Assembly (NCBI RefSeq): GCF_002091955.1
Contig: NZ_MKKY01000055.1
Location: 124,001 to 188,000 of the forward strand
Length of the DNA: 64,000 bases
Direction: 5' to 3'
Source: Rhodococcus sp. 1168
GTDB taxonomy: Bacteria > Actinomycetota > Actinomycetes > Mycobacteriales > Mycobacteriaceae
The notes under the pieces are model-generated. The model ran no database searches, had not been told where the DNA came from, and was given only the letters and a program-made list of their open reading frames with translations. The position numbers and the translations under genes are program-made. Shown here one piece after another: positions 8,996-17,811 of this stretch. Positions within the stretch are counted from its first letter, which is position 1. Each line of letters begins with the position of its first letter.

Positions 8996-9913
8996 TTATT
9001 TCTCTCCGGCGTCGACACGTAGCGTCGACGGCCTGGTTGCCAAGGAAAGTGCTGCATCGCGCGCGGCCGCCATGACCACTCTCGCAGTCAATGCCGCGAC
9101 GAGCTGGGAGCGATACCGCGCAGTGGCATGAATATCGGCCTCGGTTTCGACGCGCTTGCGCGCAGCCTCCGACAGCACGTTCCACAAAGGATCCCGGTCG
9201 TCGGACACCGAGGCACCTCCGATGACGTCCGTATAGTCGATCACTTCGCCGAATTCACCGGCAGAGACATAGGTGACGCGAGCGCTCGTCACCACGCAGT
9301 CTGCCACCTCGACGCGTGCTGCAACACCGACGAGCGCGTAATCGCCATGCCGGCGGGCGATTTCGTCGATCGCCGTGCCAACGCCCCTTCGGGCCGCCGG
9401 CACGGTTGCACTGATCGCTATCTCGTCCGGCTCGAGAGAAGACTCCAGCGGCCCCAGGAACAGATCACGAGCGGCGATATCGCGACGTCCCCGCACCGAC
9501 TGCACGGTCACCGAACCGTCGAGCAGGAGAAGTACTGCAGGAACTTCCGCCGACGGGTCGGCGTGGACGATCGATCCCACGGTGGTTCCGCGATTTCTGA
9601 TCGTCGCGTGCGCGACCAACTGCAGCGTGCGGCCGAGCAGTGGTTGCACGTCGTTGGCTCCGGGGTTCGAAGCCAACGACGCGTGCGTCGCCAGCGCCTG
9701 AAAGGTCACACCTGATTCTGCGGATGCGGTGATGGAGTCGAGCCGCTCGATCCCGGTGATGTCGACGAGAGTTCCAGGCGCAGCCAAACGCATCGACAGC
9801 ATCGGAATGAGCGATTGCCCACCTGCGAGGACCTTGCCATCGACCCCCGCAAGGACCTCGCACGCTTCCTCGATCGACCGAGGCCGATGATATTTCAGTG
9901 GCGAAGGTTTCAT
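8996..9913 (-). CDS. coxM: Molybdenum hydroxylase FAD-binding medium subunit, CoxM family
   Basis: 305 residues. The FAD_binding_5 domain carries AGGQSLIPMLSMRL near residue 32 and TVGSI plus a proline-rich HADPSAEVPA element around residue 110, the two FAD pyrophosphate-binding loops of the CoxM/XdhB family. The family's C-terminal CO_deh_flav_C domain follows. The ATG at 9913 gives the standard N terminus (MKP..KYHRPRS); an alternative start at 9964 lacks family support. It is the first gene of coxMSLG. The electron acceptor beyond FAD is not encoded nearby. Confidence 0.9.
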   Translation of the reverse strand: MKPSPLKYHRPRSIEEACEVLAGVDGKVLAGGQSLIPMLSMRLAAPGTLVDITGIERLDSITASAESGVTFQALATHASLASNPGANDVQPLLGRTLQLVAHATIRNRGTTVGSIVHADPSAEVPAVLLLLDGSVTVQSVRGRRDIAARDLFLGPLESSLEPDEIAISATVPAARRGVGTAIDEIARRHGDYALVGVAARVEVADCVVTSARVTYVSAGEFGEVIDYTDVIGGASVSDDRDPLWNVLSEAARKRVETEADIHATARYRSQLVAALTARVVMAAARDAALSLATRPSTLRVDAGEK

Positions 9914-9993
9914 AGTCCGATCCTGCCTGCCTGTGCTGATAAGTGTCTCGTCTAAAAGTGACAAAGGCCACTGCGTGAAGTTGCAATCGCTCG

Positions 9994-11469
9994 CTACCGC
10001 ACCGGATCGAGGGTGTCGACCTCTCCGTTGTCGCCGGCATCTCTCGTGCGTCGTGGTCCCATAGCGTCCCCCAGTGTGCGCTGCTCCGGGCCGTTTCCGT
10101 CAGGGGCGGAGGTGTTGCCGGGTCGCATATGCTGGGGAGCGATACGTGCACACAGGTGGTACAGAGCGATCACGACGATCGTGCCCAGCGAGATCCCGGT
10201 CAACGAGAACGAGTCGCTGAAGACCAGGGAGGTATCACCGATGGCGAGAATCAGGCCGGCTGCGACGGGCATCATGTTCAATGGATTGCCGAAGTCGACA
10301 CCGTTCTCCTTCCAGATCTTGGCGCCGAGCAGGCCGATCATCCCGTAGAGCACCACGGTGATTCCGCCCAACACACCGCCCGGTGTCGCTGAAATGATGG
10401 CACCGAACTTCGGCGAGAATCCCAGGATCATCGCGATGATGCCTGCCGCGGTGTAAGCAGCTGTCGAGTACACCTTGGTTGCCGCCATGACGCCGATGTT
10501 CTCGGCGTAAGTGGTAGTGGGCGAGCCTCCGACCGCGCTGGCCATGACGGTGGCGATGCCGTCGGCGGCCAAGGCGCGACCCATCAGTGGGTCCAAGTCG
10601 TCGCCGGTCATTTCGGCGACGGCCTTGACGTGCCCGGCGTTCTCGGCGATGAGTGCGATGACACCCGGGAGCACGAGGATGATGAACGCCAGAGAGAACG
10701 AGGGTGCGTGGATACCGACAATGCCGTTGGCCTCATCGGAGAACGGCGGTAGGCCGAACCACTGCGAGGACTCCACGCCTGCCCAGCTGACGCGGAAGTG
10801 TTCGGTCACCGCACCTGCGGTGGCGTCGTACGAGGTGATCGGTCCCAATGAGAGATCGAGAATCCAGGACAACGCATATCCGAATACCAGCGACAGCAGA
10901 ATGGCGATACGGCCGAGGAATCCACGGAGCGCGACGCTCAGCACGATCAGGACGAACATCACGGCCAACGCGACCCACTGGTCTTGCGGCCAGTAGACAC
11001 TTGCCACTACCGGTGCGAGGTTGAATCCGATCAACATCACCACCGCGCCCGTGACGACCGGGGGCAGTATCCTGACCACCACGCCGCCGCCCATGAAGTG
11101 AATGGCGACACCGATTATCGCCAACACCAAGCCGGCGACCAGAATCGCGCCGGTGACTTCCGCCGACGTCCCGCCCTGTGCCCGAATTGCTGCGACGCCA
11201 CCGACGAAGACCGCTGAGGTTCCCAGGTAGCTGGGGATCCTGCCCTTGACTACCAGCAGGAAGAAGATCGTGCAGAACCCCGACATGAGAATGGCGAGTT
11301 GGGGATTGAGGCCCATGATGATCGGGAAGACGAATGTTGCCCCGAACATGGAGACGACGTGTTGTCCTCCGAGGCTGACAGTGCGCCCCCAGTTCAACCG
11401 CTCGTTCGGCGCGACGACTTCGCCCGGAAGGATATTCTTTCCGTCCCCGTGAATCTTCCAGATCGGCAT
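9994..11469 (-). CDS. NCS2 family nucleobase:cation symporter (uracil/xanthine permease)
   Basis: 491 residues, with about 12-14 hydrophobic membrane segments. It belongs to the nucleobase/ascorbate transporter family (UraA/PbuX type). The region reading ALIAENAGHVKAVAEMTGDDLD matches the family's substrate-contacting segment with the conserved glutamate after transmembrane segment 8, and AVGGSPTTTYAENIGVMAATKVYS matches the next conserved motif. AENAGH at the substrate site is close to UraA-type uracil permeases, which fits import of uracil or thymine for this cluster. A 20-bp inverted repeat lies 55 bp upstream of the start. The C-terminal ~50 residues are a charged cytoplasmic tail. Confidence 0.9.
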   Translation of the reverse strand: MPIWKIHGDGKNILPGEVVAPNERLNWGRTVSLGGQHVVSMFGATFVFPIIMGLNPQLAILMSGFCTIFFLLVVKGRIPSYLGTSAVFVGGVAAIRAQGGTSAEVTGAILVAGLVLAIIGVAIHFMGGGVVVRILPPVVTGAVVMLIGFNLAPVVASVYWPQDQWVALAVMFVLIVLSVALRGFLGRIAILLSLVFGYALSWILDLSLGPITSYDATAGAVTEHFRVSWAGVESSQWFGLPPFSDEANGIVGIHAPSFSLAFIILVLPGVIALIAENAGHVKAVAEMTGDDLDPLMGRALAADGIATVMASAVGGSPTTTYAENIGVMAATKVYSTAAYTAAGIIAMILGFSPKFGAIISATPGGVLGGITVVLYGMIGLLGAKIWKENGVDFGNPLNMMPVAAGLILAIGDTSLVFSDSFSLTGISLGTIVVIALYHLCARIAPQHMRPGNTSAPDGNGPEQRTLGDAMGPRRTRDAGDNGEVDTLDPVR

Positions 11470-11523
11470 TGTGAAGCCTTTCTTTCTCGTTGTAGACGCA
11501 GCAGTTTCACGAATTGAAGTGCA

Positions 11524-11543
11524 TTTCTATATCGCTATAGAAA
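11524..11543. promoter_or_regulatory. Candidate operator upstream of the NCS2 permease
   Basis: Inverted repeat TTTCTATA-TCGC-TATAGAAA with perfect 8-bp arms, 55-75 bp before the permease start and just after the 3' end of the first pucR gene. It sits in an AT-rich pocket, as expected for a promoter/operator. The binding protein is unknown; PucR is the nearest candidate. Confidence 0.5.
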
Positions 11544-11611
11544 GAGAACGGTATTGCGGTCTTTTCGAACGACCATGAGCGTAATCTGCCAATATTTCGA
11601 TTGGATGACCG

Positions 11612-13261
11612 TCACATGTAGTGATCGATACCGCGCATTGCCATGATCTTGAGAGCCAGAGACAGGTCCAAACGTAAATCGGGGCGTTCGGTGAAAGGGC
11701 CGAGTATTTTCTCCAGCTTGACGACGCGATATCGCAGAGTGTTGTAGTGAAAATGTAGATTTCGGGCAGTTTCAGCGATATTGATATTCGTCGCGAGCAA
11801 CATTTCGAGTGTCTTTCGCATATCTCGTGCTTCTGCTGTCTGCTCGGTCAGTTCGTGCAGAGTTTCTTTGGTGAACGAGGTGAGTTCATCGTCGTTCTCG
11901 ACCAAGCTGAGTAGACGAAATACGCCCAGATCATCGAATGTGGTGACCGCCCAGGTCCCGTATATCTGGCGGCCTACTTTCAGTGCGGTTCGGGCTTGAC
12001 CGTAAATCCCCGGAATGTCCTCCACCGAAGTACAGGAGCGTGAGATACCGACGGCGAAGGGCTGTCGACCGCCTCCGCCGTCGCCGCGCACACTGTCGAT
12101 GATGTCGCGGATCGCGTTCACCGTGTTCGGCCCGGCCCCCATCATGATGACGGTTTCGGTACCCAGCGCTGCAATGGCAGCGTGCGGGTCCCGCTGCGCC
12201 AGCGCACCCGAGAACGCCATCATCTGCCGGTCGACGAGCGGCATGCGGTCGGGTGTTTGCCGCGTGGCATCGACTCCAGGGATGGGTTCGATGACGACCA
12301 CGACGACTGGTCTGCCGATGTTCCAGCCGAAGCGTTGCGCGTGTGCCACCGCGTGTGCATGTTCCCCGCCCCTGCCCAGCAGGAGGTCACGTAGGAAATT
12401 GGCGCGGTGCTTTTCTTCTATCTTCGACAGCGCGAGGTCACGGGTCACGGCGAGTGCGAACACCGCGGCCGCCGCGTCGACCACGTGTAGATCTTGCGTC
12501 GAGAGCGTCCGATGTCGGCTGAAGGCGGCGACCCGTCCGTGGTCGATGCCGTTCGCCGCGATCGCACACACCGCGATCGAGCCCTCGTCCGTCGCGCGCA
12601 ACCCCAGGCCTCCGTCGGTCGAATCGGTCTTCAACCTTCCGGTGGCGTCAAGCGCCGAGCTGCGGCAGAGCGCCCGAACTTCTTCGTCAGCGCCGGCCGT
12701 CGCCAACCTTCTTCCGTCCGAGGTCGTCATCAACACCGCAGCATCGAGTTCCGCGGCCGCCGCCGAGGCCAACTCGGCCACGCCGCCTCCGGCAACCATC
12801 TTCGCCACCAGCAGCCGTCGCAGCCGCTCCGACCGGTACATCGTCCGTACCTGCTGCTGCGCCCGATCGCGCACGCCTCGCGCCAGTACGTGATCGAGTG
12901 CGAACGATTCCGACACGGTGATCAACGGAAAGTGAAGTTCATCGGCGACGGCGCGGGTGCCGTCGCCGATCGCGGTGATGTCTTCGTCGAAGTGGATGAC
13001 GATGCCGGCGACCCCGGCAGAATGTGCGGCCGACACGAACGAGGAGAGCGGCTCGGTGCACTGAGCGAGCGCGAATCCTGTTGTGAGAACCAGGTCCTGC
13101 GCACCGATCCAGAACCGGATGCTTTCGAGGTTCTCGATGAGGGTGAGGCGATCGACGATCCGGCCGAGGCCCTCGCGCCCGGCGATGACCACACCTTCGG
13201 ACAGAAAGTCCGTGTCGAGAATGCTCTCCACCGTCGTACTCTCAGCTCCGCCGTCGGTCAC
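11612..13261 (-). CDS. PucR-family transcriptional regulator 1
   Basis: About 549 residues with PucR architecture: an N-terminal purine-catabolism regulatory domain (ESILDTDFLSEGVVIAGREGL), a central GGDEF-like/CdaR region, and a C-terminal helix-turn-helix around the conserved HFHYNTLRYRVVKLE segment. Such proteins sense purines, pyrimidines or ureides and activate their catabolic operons. The true start is uncertain: GTG 13261 (used here) or GTG 13231, both just after the XdhC stop at 13288. The longer open frame upstream is a shadow of xdhC. It is probably co-transcribed with xdhC and is a likely activator of the permease operon downstream. Confidence 0.85.
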   Translation of the reverse strand: MTDGGAESTTVESILDTDFLSEGVVIAGREGLGRIVDRLTLIENLESIRFWIGAQDLVLTTGFALAQCTEPLSSFVSAAHSAGVAGIVIHFDEDITAIGDGTRAVADELHFPLITVSESFALDHVLARGVRDRAQQQVRTMYRSERLRRLLVAKMVAGGGVAELASAAAAELDAAVLMTTSDGRRLATAGADEEVRALCRSSALDATGRLKTDSTDGGLGLRATDEGSIAVCAIAANGIDHGRVAAFSRHRTLSTQDLHVVDAAAAVFALAVTRDLALSKIEEKHRANFLRDLLLGRGGEHAHAVAHAQRFGWNIGRPVVVVVIEPIPGVDATRQTPDRMPLVDRQMMAFSGALAQRDPHAAIAALGTETVIMMGAGPNTVNAIRDIIDSVRGDGGGGRQPFAVGISRSCTSVEDIPGIYGQARTALKVGRQIYGTWAVTTFDDLGVFRLLSLVENDDELTSFTKETLHELTEQTAEARDMRKTLEMLLATNINIAETARNLHFHYNTLRYRVVKLEKILGPFTERPDLRLDLSLALKIMAMRGIDHYM

Positions 13262-13287
13262 CCGGGCAGCGATAGCGGTAGAGCGGG

Positions 13288-14460
13288 TCAGCAACGTGCG
13301 CTCGATCCGAGGTCTGCACGCTCGTCCACCGATGCCGAAAGTGAGTTGCGTTCGCGATGAATCGGTCCGTGAAGCGTACGCAGTTCGAGGCCGGTGGCGT
13401 TGCGAGAGGTCTTGAGGACCTCCGCCATGATCGACACTGCGGTTTCGGCGGGGTTGCGGGCACCGAGATCGAGCCCGATGGGCGAGTGCAGCCGATTCAA
13501 CTCGGCCTCGGTCACTCCCCGGCCACGAAGAAGGTCGACGCGGCGGTCGTGTGTGGCACGGCTTCCGAGTGCGCCGATGTACACCGCGGTGGTTCGCAGC
13601 GCATGTTCGAGCAGCGGGATGTCGAACTTTTCGTCGTGGGTCAACACGGTGATCACGGTGCGCTCGTCCACGGGAGCGGTTTCGAGGAACGTGTGCGGCC
13701 ACGCGACCACGACTTCGTCGGCGTCCGGGAACCTCGCGCGCGTCGCGAACACTGCGCGGGCGTCGATGACCGTGACGTAGAAGCCGGCGAACTTCCCGAG
13801 CCTGCACATCGCTGCGGCGAAGTCGATCGCTCCGAAGATGTACATCCGTGGGGGCGGTCCGAACAGCTCGACCATCACCTCGAGCGGGCGATCCTGTTCG
13901 CTCTCGCCATGGGTGAGGACTGCGAGCCCGGACTCGCCTGCCTGCACGAGGTCACGGACCTTGCTCCTGAACGACTCGTCACCGTCGAGAACCTCGGCGA
14001 GGCCAGGTCCGGCACATTCGCCCCAGGTGCGGTCCTCGCTGACCACGGCATGCCGAGTCGGCTCACCGACATGAAGGTCGGTGAGCACCGCCACGGACGT
14101 ACCCTCGGCGATCAGCCGCGACACCTCGGCGAACTCGGCACACGCGTGTCCGCTGATCAGCCGAAGGAAGACTTCGATGGTCCCGCCACAGGTCAGGCCG
14201 ACGCCGATCGCATCGTCGTCGGCGACGTAGTAGGTCTCGGTTCGGGCAAGCCCATCGGCCAGCACTTCCTGGGCGAGTTCGTACAACGCACCTTCGATGC
14301 AGCCGCCGGACACACTGCCGACGACGTCGCCGGACTTCGAGACGGCCATCGCAGCGCCCGCTGGTCTGGGGGAGGACTGCCAGGTGCGCACAACCGTCGC
14401 GAGAGCGAACGGCTCGTGGCGTTCGAGCCAAGGGGCCAGATCGTCGAGGAGATCCCGCAT
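13288..14460 (-). CDS. xdhC: XdhC-family molybdenum cofactor maturation protein
   Basis: 390 residues. The N-terminal XdhC_CoxI domain contains GSVSGGCIEGAL and the C-terminal Rossmann XdhC_C domain contains GAIDFAAAMCRLGKFAGF and ALGSRATHDRR. XdhC/CoxI proteins bind the molybdopterin cofactor and promote its sulfuration and insertion into xanthine-dehydrogenase or CO-dehydrogenase family enzymes. Its presence here supports coxMSL as a functional molybdenum enzyme. The last ~55 residues past the usual end (after ...VLKTSRNATGL) look low in family similarity and may be an extension. Confidence 0.88.
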   Translation of the reverse strand: MRDLLDDLAPWLERHEPFALATVVRTWQSSPRPAGAAMAVSKSGDVVGSVSGGCIEGALYELAQEVLADGLARTETYYVADDDAIGVGLTCGGTIEVFLRLISGHACAEFAEVSRLIAEGTSVAVLTDLHVGEPTRHAVVSEDRTWGECAGPGLAEVLDGDESFRSKVRDLVQAGESGLAVLTHGESEQDRPLEVMVELFGPPPRMYIFGAIDFAAAMCRLGKFAGFYVTVIDARAVFATRARFPDADEVVVAWPHTFLETAPVDERTVITVLTHDEKFDIPLLEHALRTTAVYIGALGSRATHDRRVDLLRGRGVTEAELNRLHSPIGLDLGARNPAETAVSIMAEVLKTSRNATGLELRTLHGPIHRERNSLSASVDERADLGSSARC

Positions 14461-14609
14461 GTTGTTGCTCTCCTTCCGGGAGTGAAGTGATGGTGATCAC
14501 GTTATCTTCCGGGCGTCCGGTTACCAGCGACAGAGTTCGCCCAAATAGTGTGGAAGTGATTGTCGGAACTCGCCATCGCGGCAGGATCCGCCCGGTGCCG
14601 AGGGTGCTG

Positions 14610-16004
14610 TTAGTGCGGAGGCTTACGCATGCACAGCGCGGCCACAGCGAGAGCGTTGTGCTCCTGCCATGGCCGGGCCACGATCTGCACTCCGATGGGA
14701 AGCCCGGATGCAGAGGTCGCAACCGGTACGACCACCGACGGCACGCCCAGAATGCTGATCGCGCGGCTGCTGGCCAGTGCTTCGGACCACGACAGCACAG
14801 TGCCATCGACGTCGAACCGCGTCTCACCGATAGGCGGCGCCAGGATCGAGGCGACGGGAAGAATCAGTACATCGCCCATCGTGGACAGAAGTTCGTGCCG
14901 CAGGACGCTGCGCTCTGCCCACAGCGCCTCGGCATCGGTGCGAGGGGTGGGCCGGACAGCTGCAAGAACTTCTCGAATGTTCTCGCCGAATCCAGTGGCA
15001 GGCCCGTACTGCAGGATGTCGGTTTGGGTTTCGGCGGCGCGCATTCGTGTGAACAGATCGTTCGCCTGCCGCAGTGCAGCGCCCGAGTAGGGCTGCATCG
15101 AGTTCACCGACGGTGCCAACCGCTCCGCCGATTCCGTCACCGCGGCGACGATCTCCGCCGATACCGGGACGGTGCCTTCGCCTGCGGCCCAACGGACGTC
15201 GAGCTCGTCGAGACGCACGCCTGCCGGGTCCGCCCATCGATATTCGGGCGAGGACAGCACGCGCAGCATCGACGTCAGATCGTCGAGATTCCTCGCCATC
15301 GGCCCGATCGTTTGCACGCTGCCGTGCATGGTGGCGGCGTTCGTCAGCACTCGCTCATCGAACATGACACCGGGATACTGGCCGTCGGGGGAAATGCGGC
15401 CACCCGTCGGCCGTACCGAACACAAGCCCGTGCAATGCGCGGGCCATCGAACCGAGCCGCCGAAATCAGTGCCGAGTCCGACAACACTCATTCCCGAGGC
15501 GATCGCGGACGCTTCACCACCACTGGACCCGCCGGGGGAGCGGTCGATTCCGTCCGGCGACAACGGATTCAAGGTGTATCCGAAGAGGTCGTTGTGGGTG
15601 AGTCCGCTGGCACCGAACTCCGGAGTGTTGGTCTTCCCGATCAATATCGCGCCTTCGGCTCGCATCCGGGCGACTGCCGGTGCGTCGACGCGAGGTACGT
15701 TGTCCGCCAATGCCGTCGAGCCTGCGGTTGTTCTGACTCCGGCCGTGGCGATCAAATCCTTGACGGTGAACGGGACTCCGGCGAGAGCTCCGACGGATTC
15801 ACCGCGTGCCAGGCGCGCATCGATCTCGTCTGCAGCCTGCCTCGCGGACTCGGCGGCTACCGTGACGATCGCGTTGAGCCGCGGGTTCGCTCGATCGATG
15901 TGAGCGAGGTGCTGCTCGATCACCTCGCGGGCGGGCATCGAGCGAGAAGACACGGCCTCGGCGACCGAGCGGGCATCGGCACCGATCGAATTACCTTGTA
16001 ACAC
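14610..16004 (-). CDS. Amidase signature family hydrolase 1
   Basis: 464 residues of the amidase signature (GatA/FAAH-like) family. The full Ser-cisSer-Lys triad is visible: Lys82 in VKDL, Ser160 in SPGGSSGG, and nucleophile Ser183 in GTDFGGS. The GTG start has GAGGAG eight bases upstream. In oxidative pyrimidine degradation an amidase-family ureidomalonase splits ureidomalonate into urea and malonate. This protein or the second amidase (17812-19323) could be that enzyme; the second lies directly beside the barbiturase gene and is the better candidate. This one could handle the methyl-ureidomalonate from thymine or another ureide. Confidence 0.87.
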   Translation of the reverse strand: MLQGNSIGADARSVAEAVSSRSMPAREVIEQHLAHIDRANPRLNAIVTVAAESARQAADEIDARLARGESVGALAGVPFTVKDLIATAGVRTTAGSTALADNVPRVDAPAVARMRAEGAILIGKTNTPEFGASGLTHNDLFGYTLNPLSPDGIDRSPGGSSGGEASAIASGMSVVGLGTDFGGSVRWPAHCTGLCSVRPTGGRISPDGQYPGVMFDERVLTNAATMHGSVQTIGPMARNLDDLTSMLRVLSSPEYRWADPAGVRLDELDVRWAAGEGTVPVSAEIVAAVTESAERLAPSVNSMQPYSGAALRQANDLFTRMRAAETQTDILQYGPATGFGENIREVLAAVRPTPRTDAEALWAERSVLRHELLSTMGDVLILPVASILAPPIGETRFDVDGTVLSWSEALASSRAISILGVPSVVVPVATSASGLPIGVQIVARPWQEHNALAVAALCMRKPPH

Positions 16005-16051
16005 AGGACAAACTCCTCAGCTGCTCGGTCGACTCGACATGGATCACCGCG

Positions 16052-17770
16052 TCACAAGCCCTTCATCTCCACAACCCGAAGCGCCAAGGCGACATCCAAA
16101 CGCAGGATCGGGTCCGTCGTGAAATGACCGAGGATGCTTTCCAGTTTTCCGATTCGGTAGCGCAGCGTGTTGTAGTGGAAATGCAGGACCCGCGCTGTTT
16201 CGGCGACGTTGCAGTTCGTATCCAGCAACGCCTGCAGGGTCTGACGCAGATCGACTGCGTCGGCATCCTCTCCCGCCAGCGAACCGAGCACCTCCGTCGC
16301 GAAGGCCTGCAGCTCGTTGCCGTCATCGACCAGGGACAGCAGCCGGTGCACCCCGAGGCTGTCGAAATGTGCCACCGAACCCGCACCGTTCATGCGGCGG
16401 CCGACCATGACAGCTTTGCGCGCTTGATCGTAGGCCCGCGGAATGTCGGCCACGGAGGCGATGACGCGACTGACTCCGGTTCCGAACGAATTTCTGCCGC
16501 CACCACTGTCGCCCGCGACGGAGGCGATCAGGTCCTCGACGACTGTGCGTGCATCCCCTTGCTCTGCCGGCATCAGCGTCACCACTTCGTGGCTGAATCC
16601 GACGACCGGAGCGAACCGGTCGCGGCGGCGCACGACCTGTTGCCATGCAGCGGTGAGTCGCTCATGTGGCATCCGCCCGACGACGGGTGGTTGAACCGAT
16701 TGTCCCGCATTTGCTTCGGCTACCTGGTCGAGCTGCGCCACGATGACGACCATGCTTCGGTTCACGTCCCAATCGAGCTGGGAGCAGTACTCGATGATCT
16801 GATCGGTGGGCTCGGCTGCACCGTTGAGGACATCGCGCAGGAAGTCACCACGGAATTTCGATTCCACCGCAGACACCGCGAGCTTCTTCGTCACTGCCAA
16901 AGCAACGACGGTCGCAGCACGCTCGAGCGCCTGTATCGTCACCGGTCCGAGACCACCTGCCCGTGCAACCGCAACGATGAGGCCGTGGTCGGTGCCGCCG
17001 GCATTGATCGGTGCCACCGCGATCTGACCGGCCGCCATTCCGGGTGCCGGTTGAAGACCCTGGTGGAGACGTTCGGTATGTAAGCGGCCGGAGGGATCGA
17101 ACAACGGCAAGGCGTCGAGGGCTTCGAGATCTGCGCTCGCTCCCGCTGTCGCCTGCACTCTTCCGTCGGGGGAGCAGATGACGACAGCAGCCTCGAACAG
17201 CGTCGCCACTTCGTCGGCGATCTGGGGAAGATCACCACCTTCGAGGACGATCGTGGTCAATGCGCGGTGCATGCGGTCGGCGACGTCGAGTGCCCATGCC
17301 TGGCTGTCGACCAGGTGGGTGTAAACCTCGGACATCACCTCGTCGAAGCCGATGTCCCGGGGGATGAGGAACAGCGGAAAATCGAGTCGATCGGCCGCGT
17401 CGATCATCGCTGCGGGGACGTCGCCGAAGTATCTGCCCTCCTTGACACCGAGCGCCGCGGCGCCACGTTCGGCGAGACCTTCGACGAGTTCGACCAGCGA
17501 ATGAGCGTCGAACGGGCGACCGGAGTCCGCGTGTCGGAGGGGGAAGCCGGTGGTGACCAACAGTTCGTTCGGCTTGACCCACGGCAGGATGTCCGGCACC
17601 TCGATGACGTTGACCCGTCGAACGACCTTCTCGAGACCGCCCTTGCCCGCGATCAACTGCGAGCCGGTCAGGCTGGGAAGCGCAAGAAGTTCTTCCACCG
17701 TCAACGCGTAGCTTGCCGGAGTCGACAAAGCCCGTGTCCGCGGAGTGAGATCGCCGACAGTTTCATTCAT
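16052..17770 (-). CDS. PucR-family transcriptional regulator 2
   Basis: 572 residues with the same three-part architecture as the first PucR: an N-terminal PucR domain starting YALTVEELLALPSL, a central linker, and a C-terminal helix-turn-helix with HFHYNTLRYRIGKLESILGHF. It lies between the two amidase genes. Two PucR paralogs in one cluster suggest separate control of uptake/oxidation and hydrolysis, or response to two ligands. A 16-bp motif (17783-17798) that recurs upstream of the nitroreductase gene lies immediately before its start codon. Confidence 0.88.
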   Translation of the reverse strand: MNETVGDLTPRTRALSTPASYALTVEELLALPSLTGSQLIAGKGGLEKVVRRVNVIEVPDILPWVKPNELLVTTGFPLRHADSGRPFDAHSLVELVEGLAERGAAALGVKEGRYFGDVPAAMIDAADRLDFPLFLIPRDIGFDEVMSEVYTHLVDSQAWALDVADRMHRALTTIVLEGGDLPQIADEVATLFEAAVVICSPDGRVQATAGASADLEALDALPLFDPSGRLHTERLHQGLQPAPGMAAGQIAVAPINAGGTDHGLIVAVARAGGLGPVTIQALERAATVVALAVTKKLAVSAVESKFRGDFLRDVLNGAAEPTDQIIEYCSQLDWDVNRSMVVIVAQLDQVAEANAGQSVQPPVVGRMPHERLTAAWQQVVRRRDRFAPVVGFSHEVVTLMPAEQGDARTVVEDLIASVAGDSGGGRNSFGTGVSRVIASVADIPRAYDQARKAVMVGRRMNGAGSVAHFDSLGVHRLLSLVDDGNELQAFATEVLGSLAGEDADAVDLRQTLQALLDTNCNVAETARVLHFHYNTLRYRIGKLESILGHFTTDPILRLDVALALRVVEMKGL

Positions 17771-17811
17771 TGTTCGACTTTACCTGTCCGCCGTTAGGCC
17801 AGCAGTGGGGG

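Noticed and set aside
5866..9913. True aerobic CO dehydrogenase
   Set aside because: The active-site loop is PYRGAGR, not the form I CSFR loop, and the context is nucleobase breakdown.
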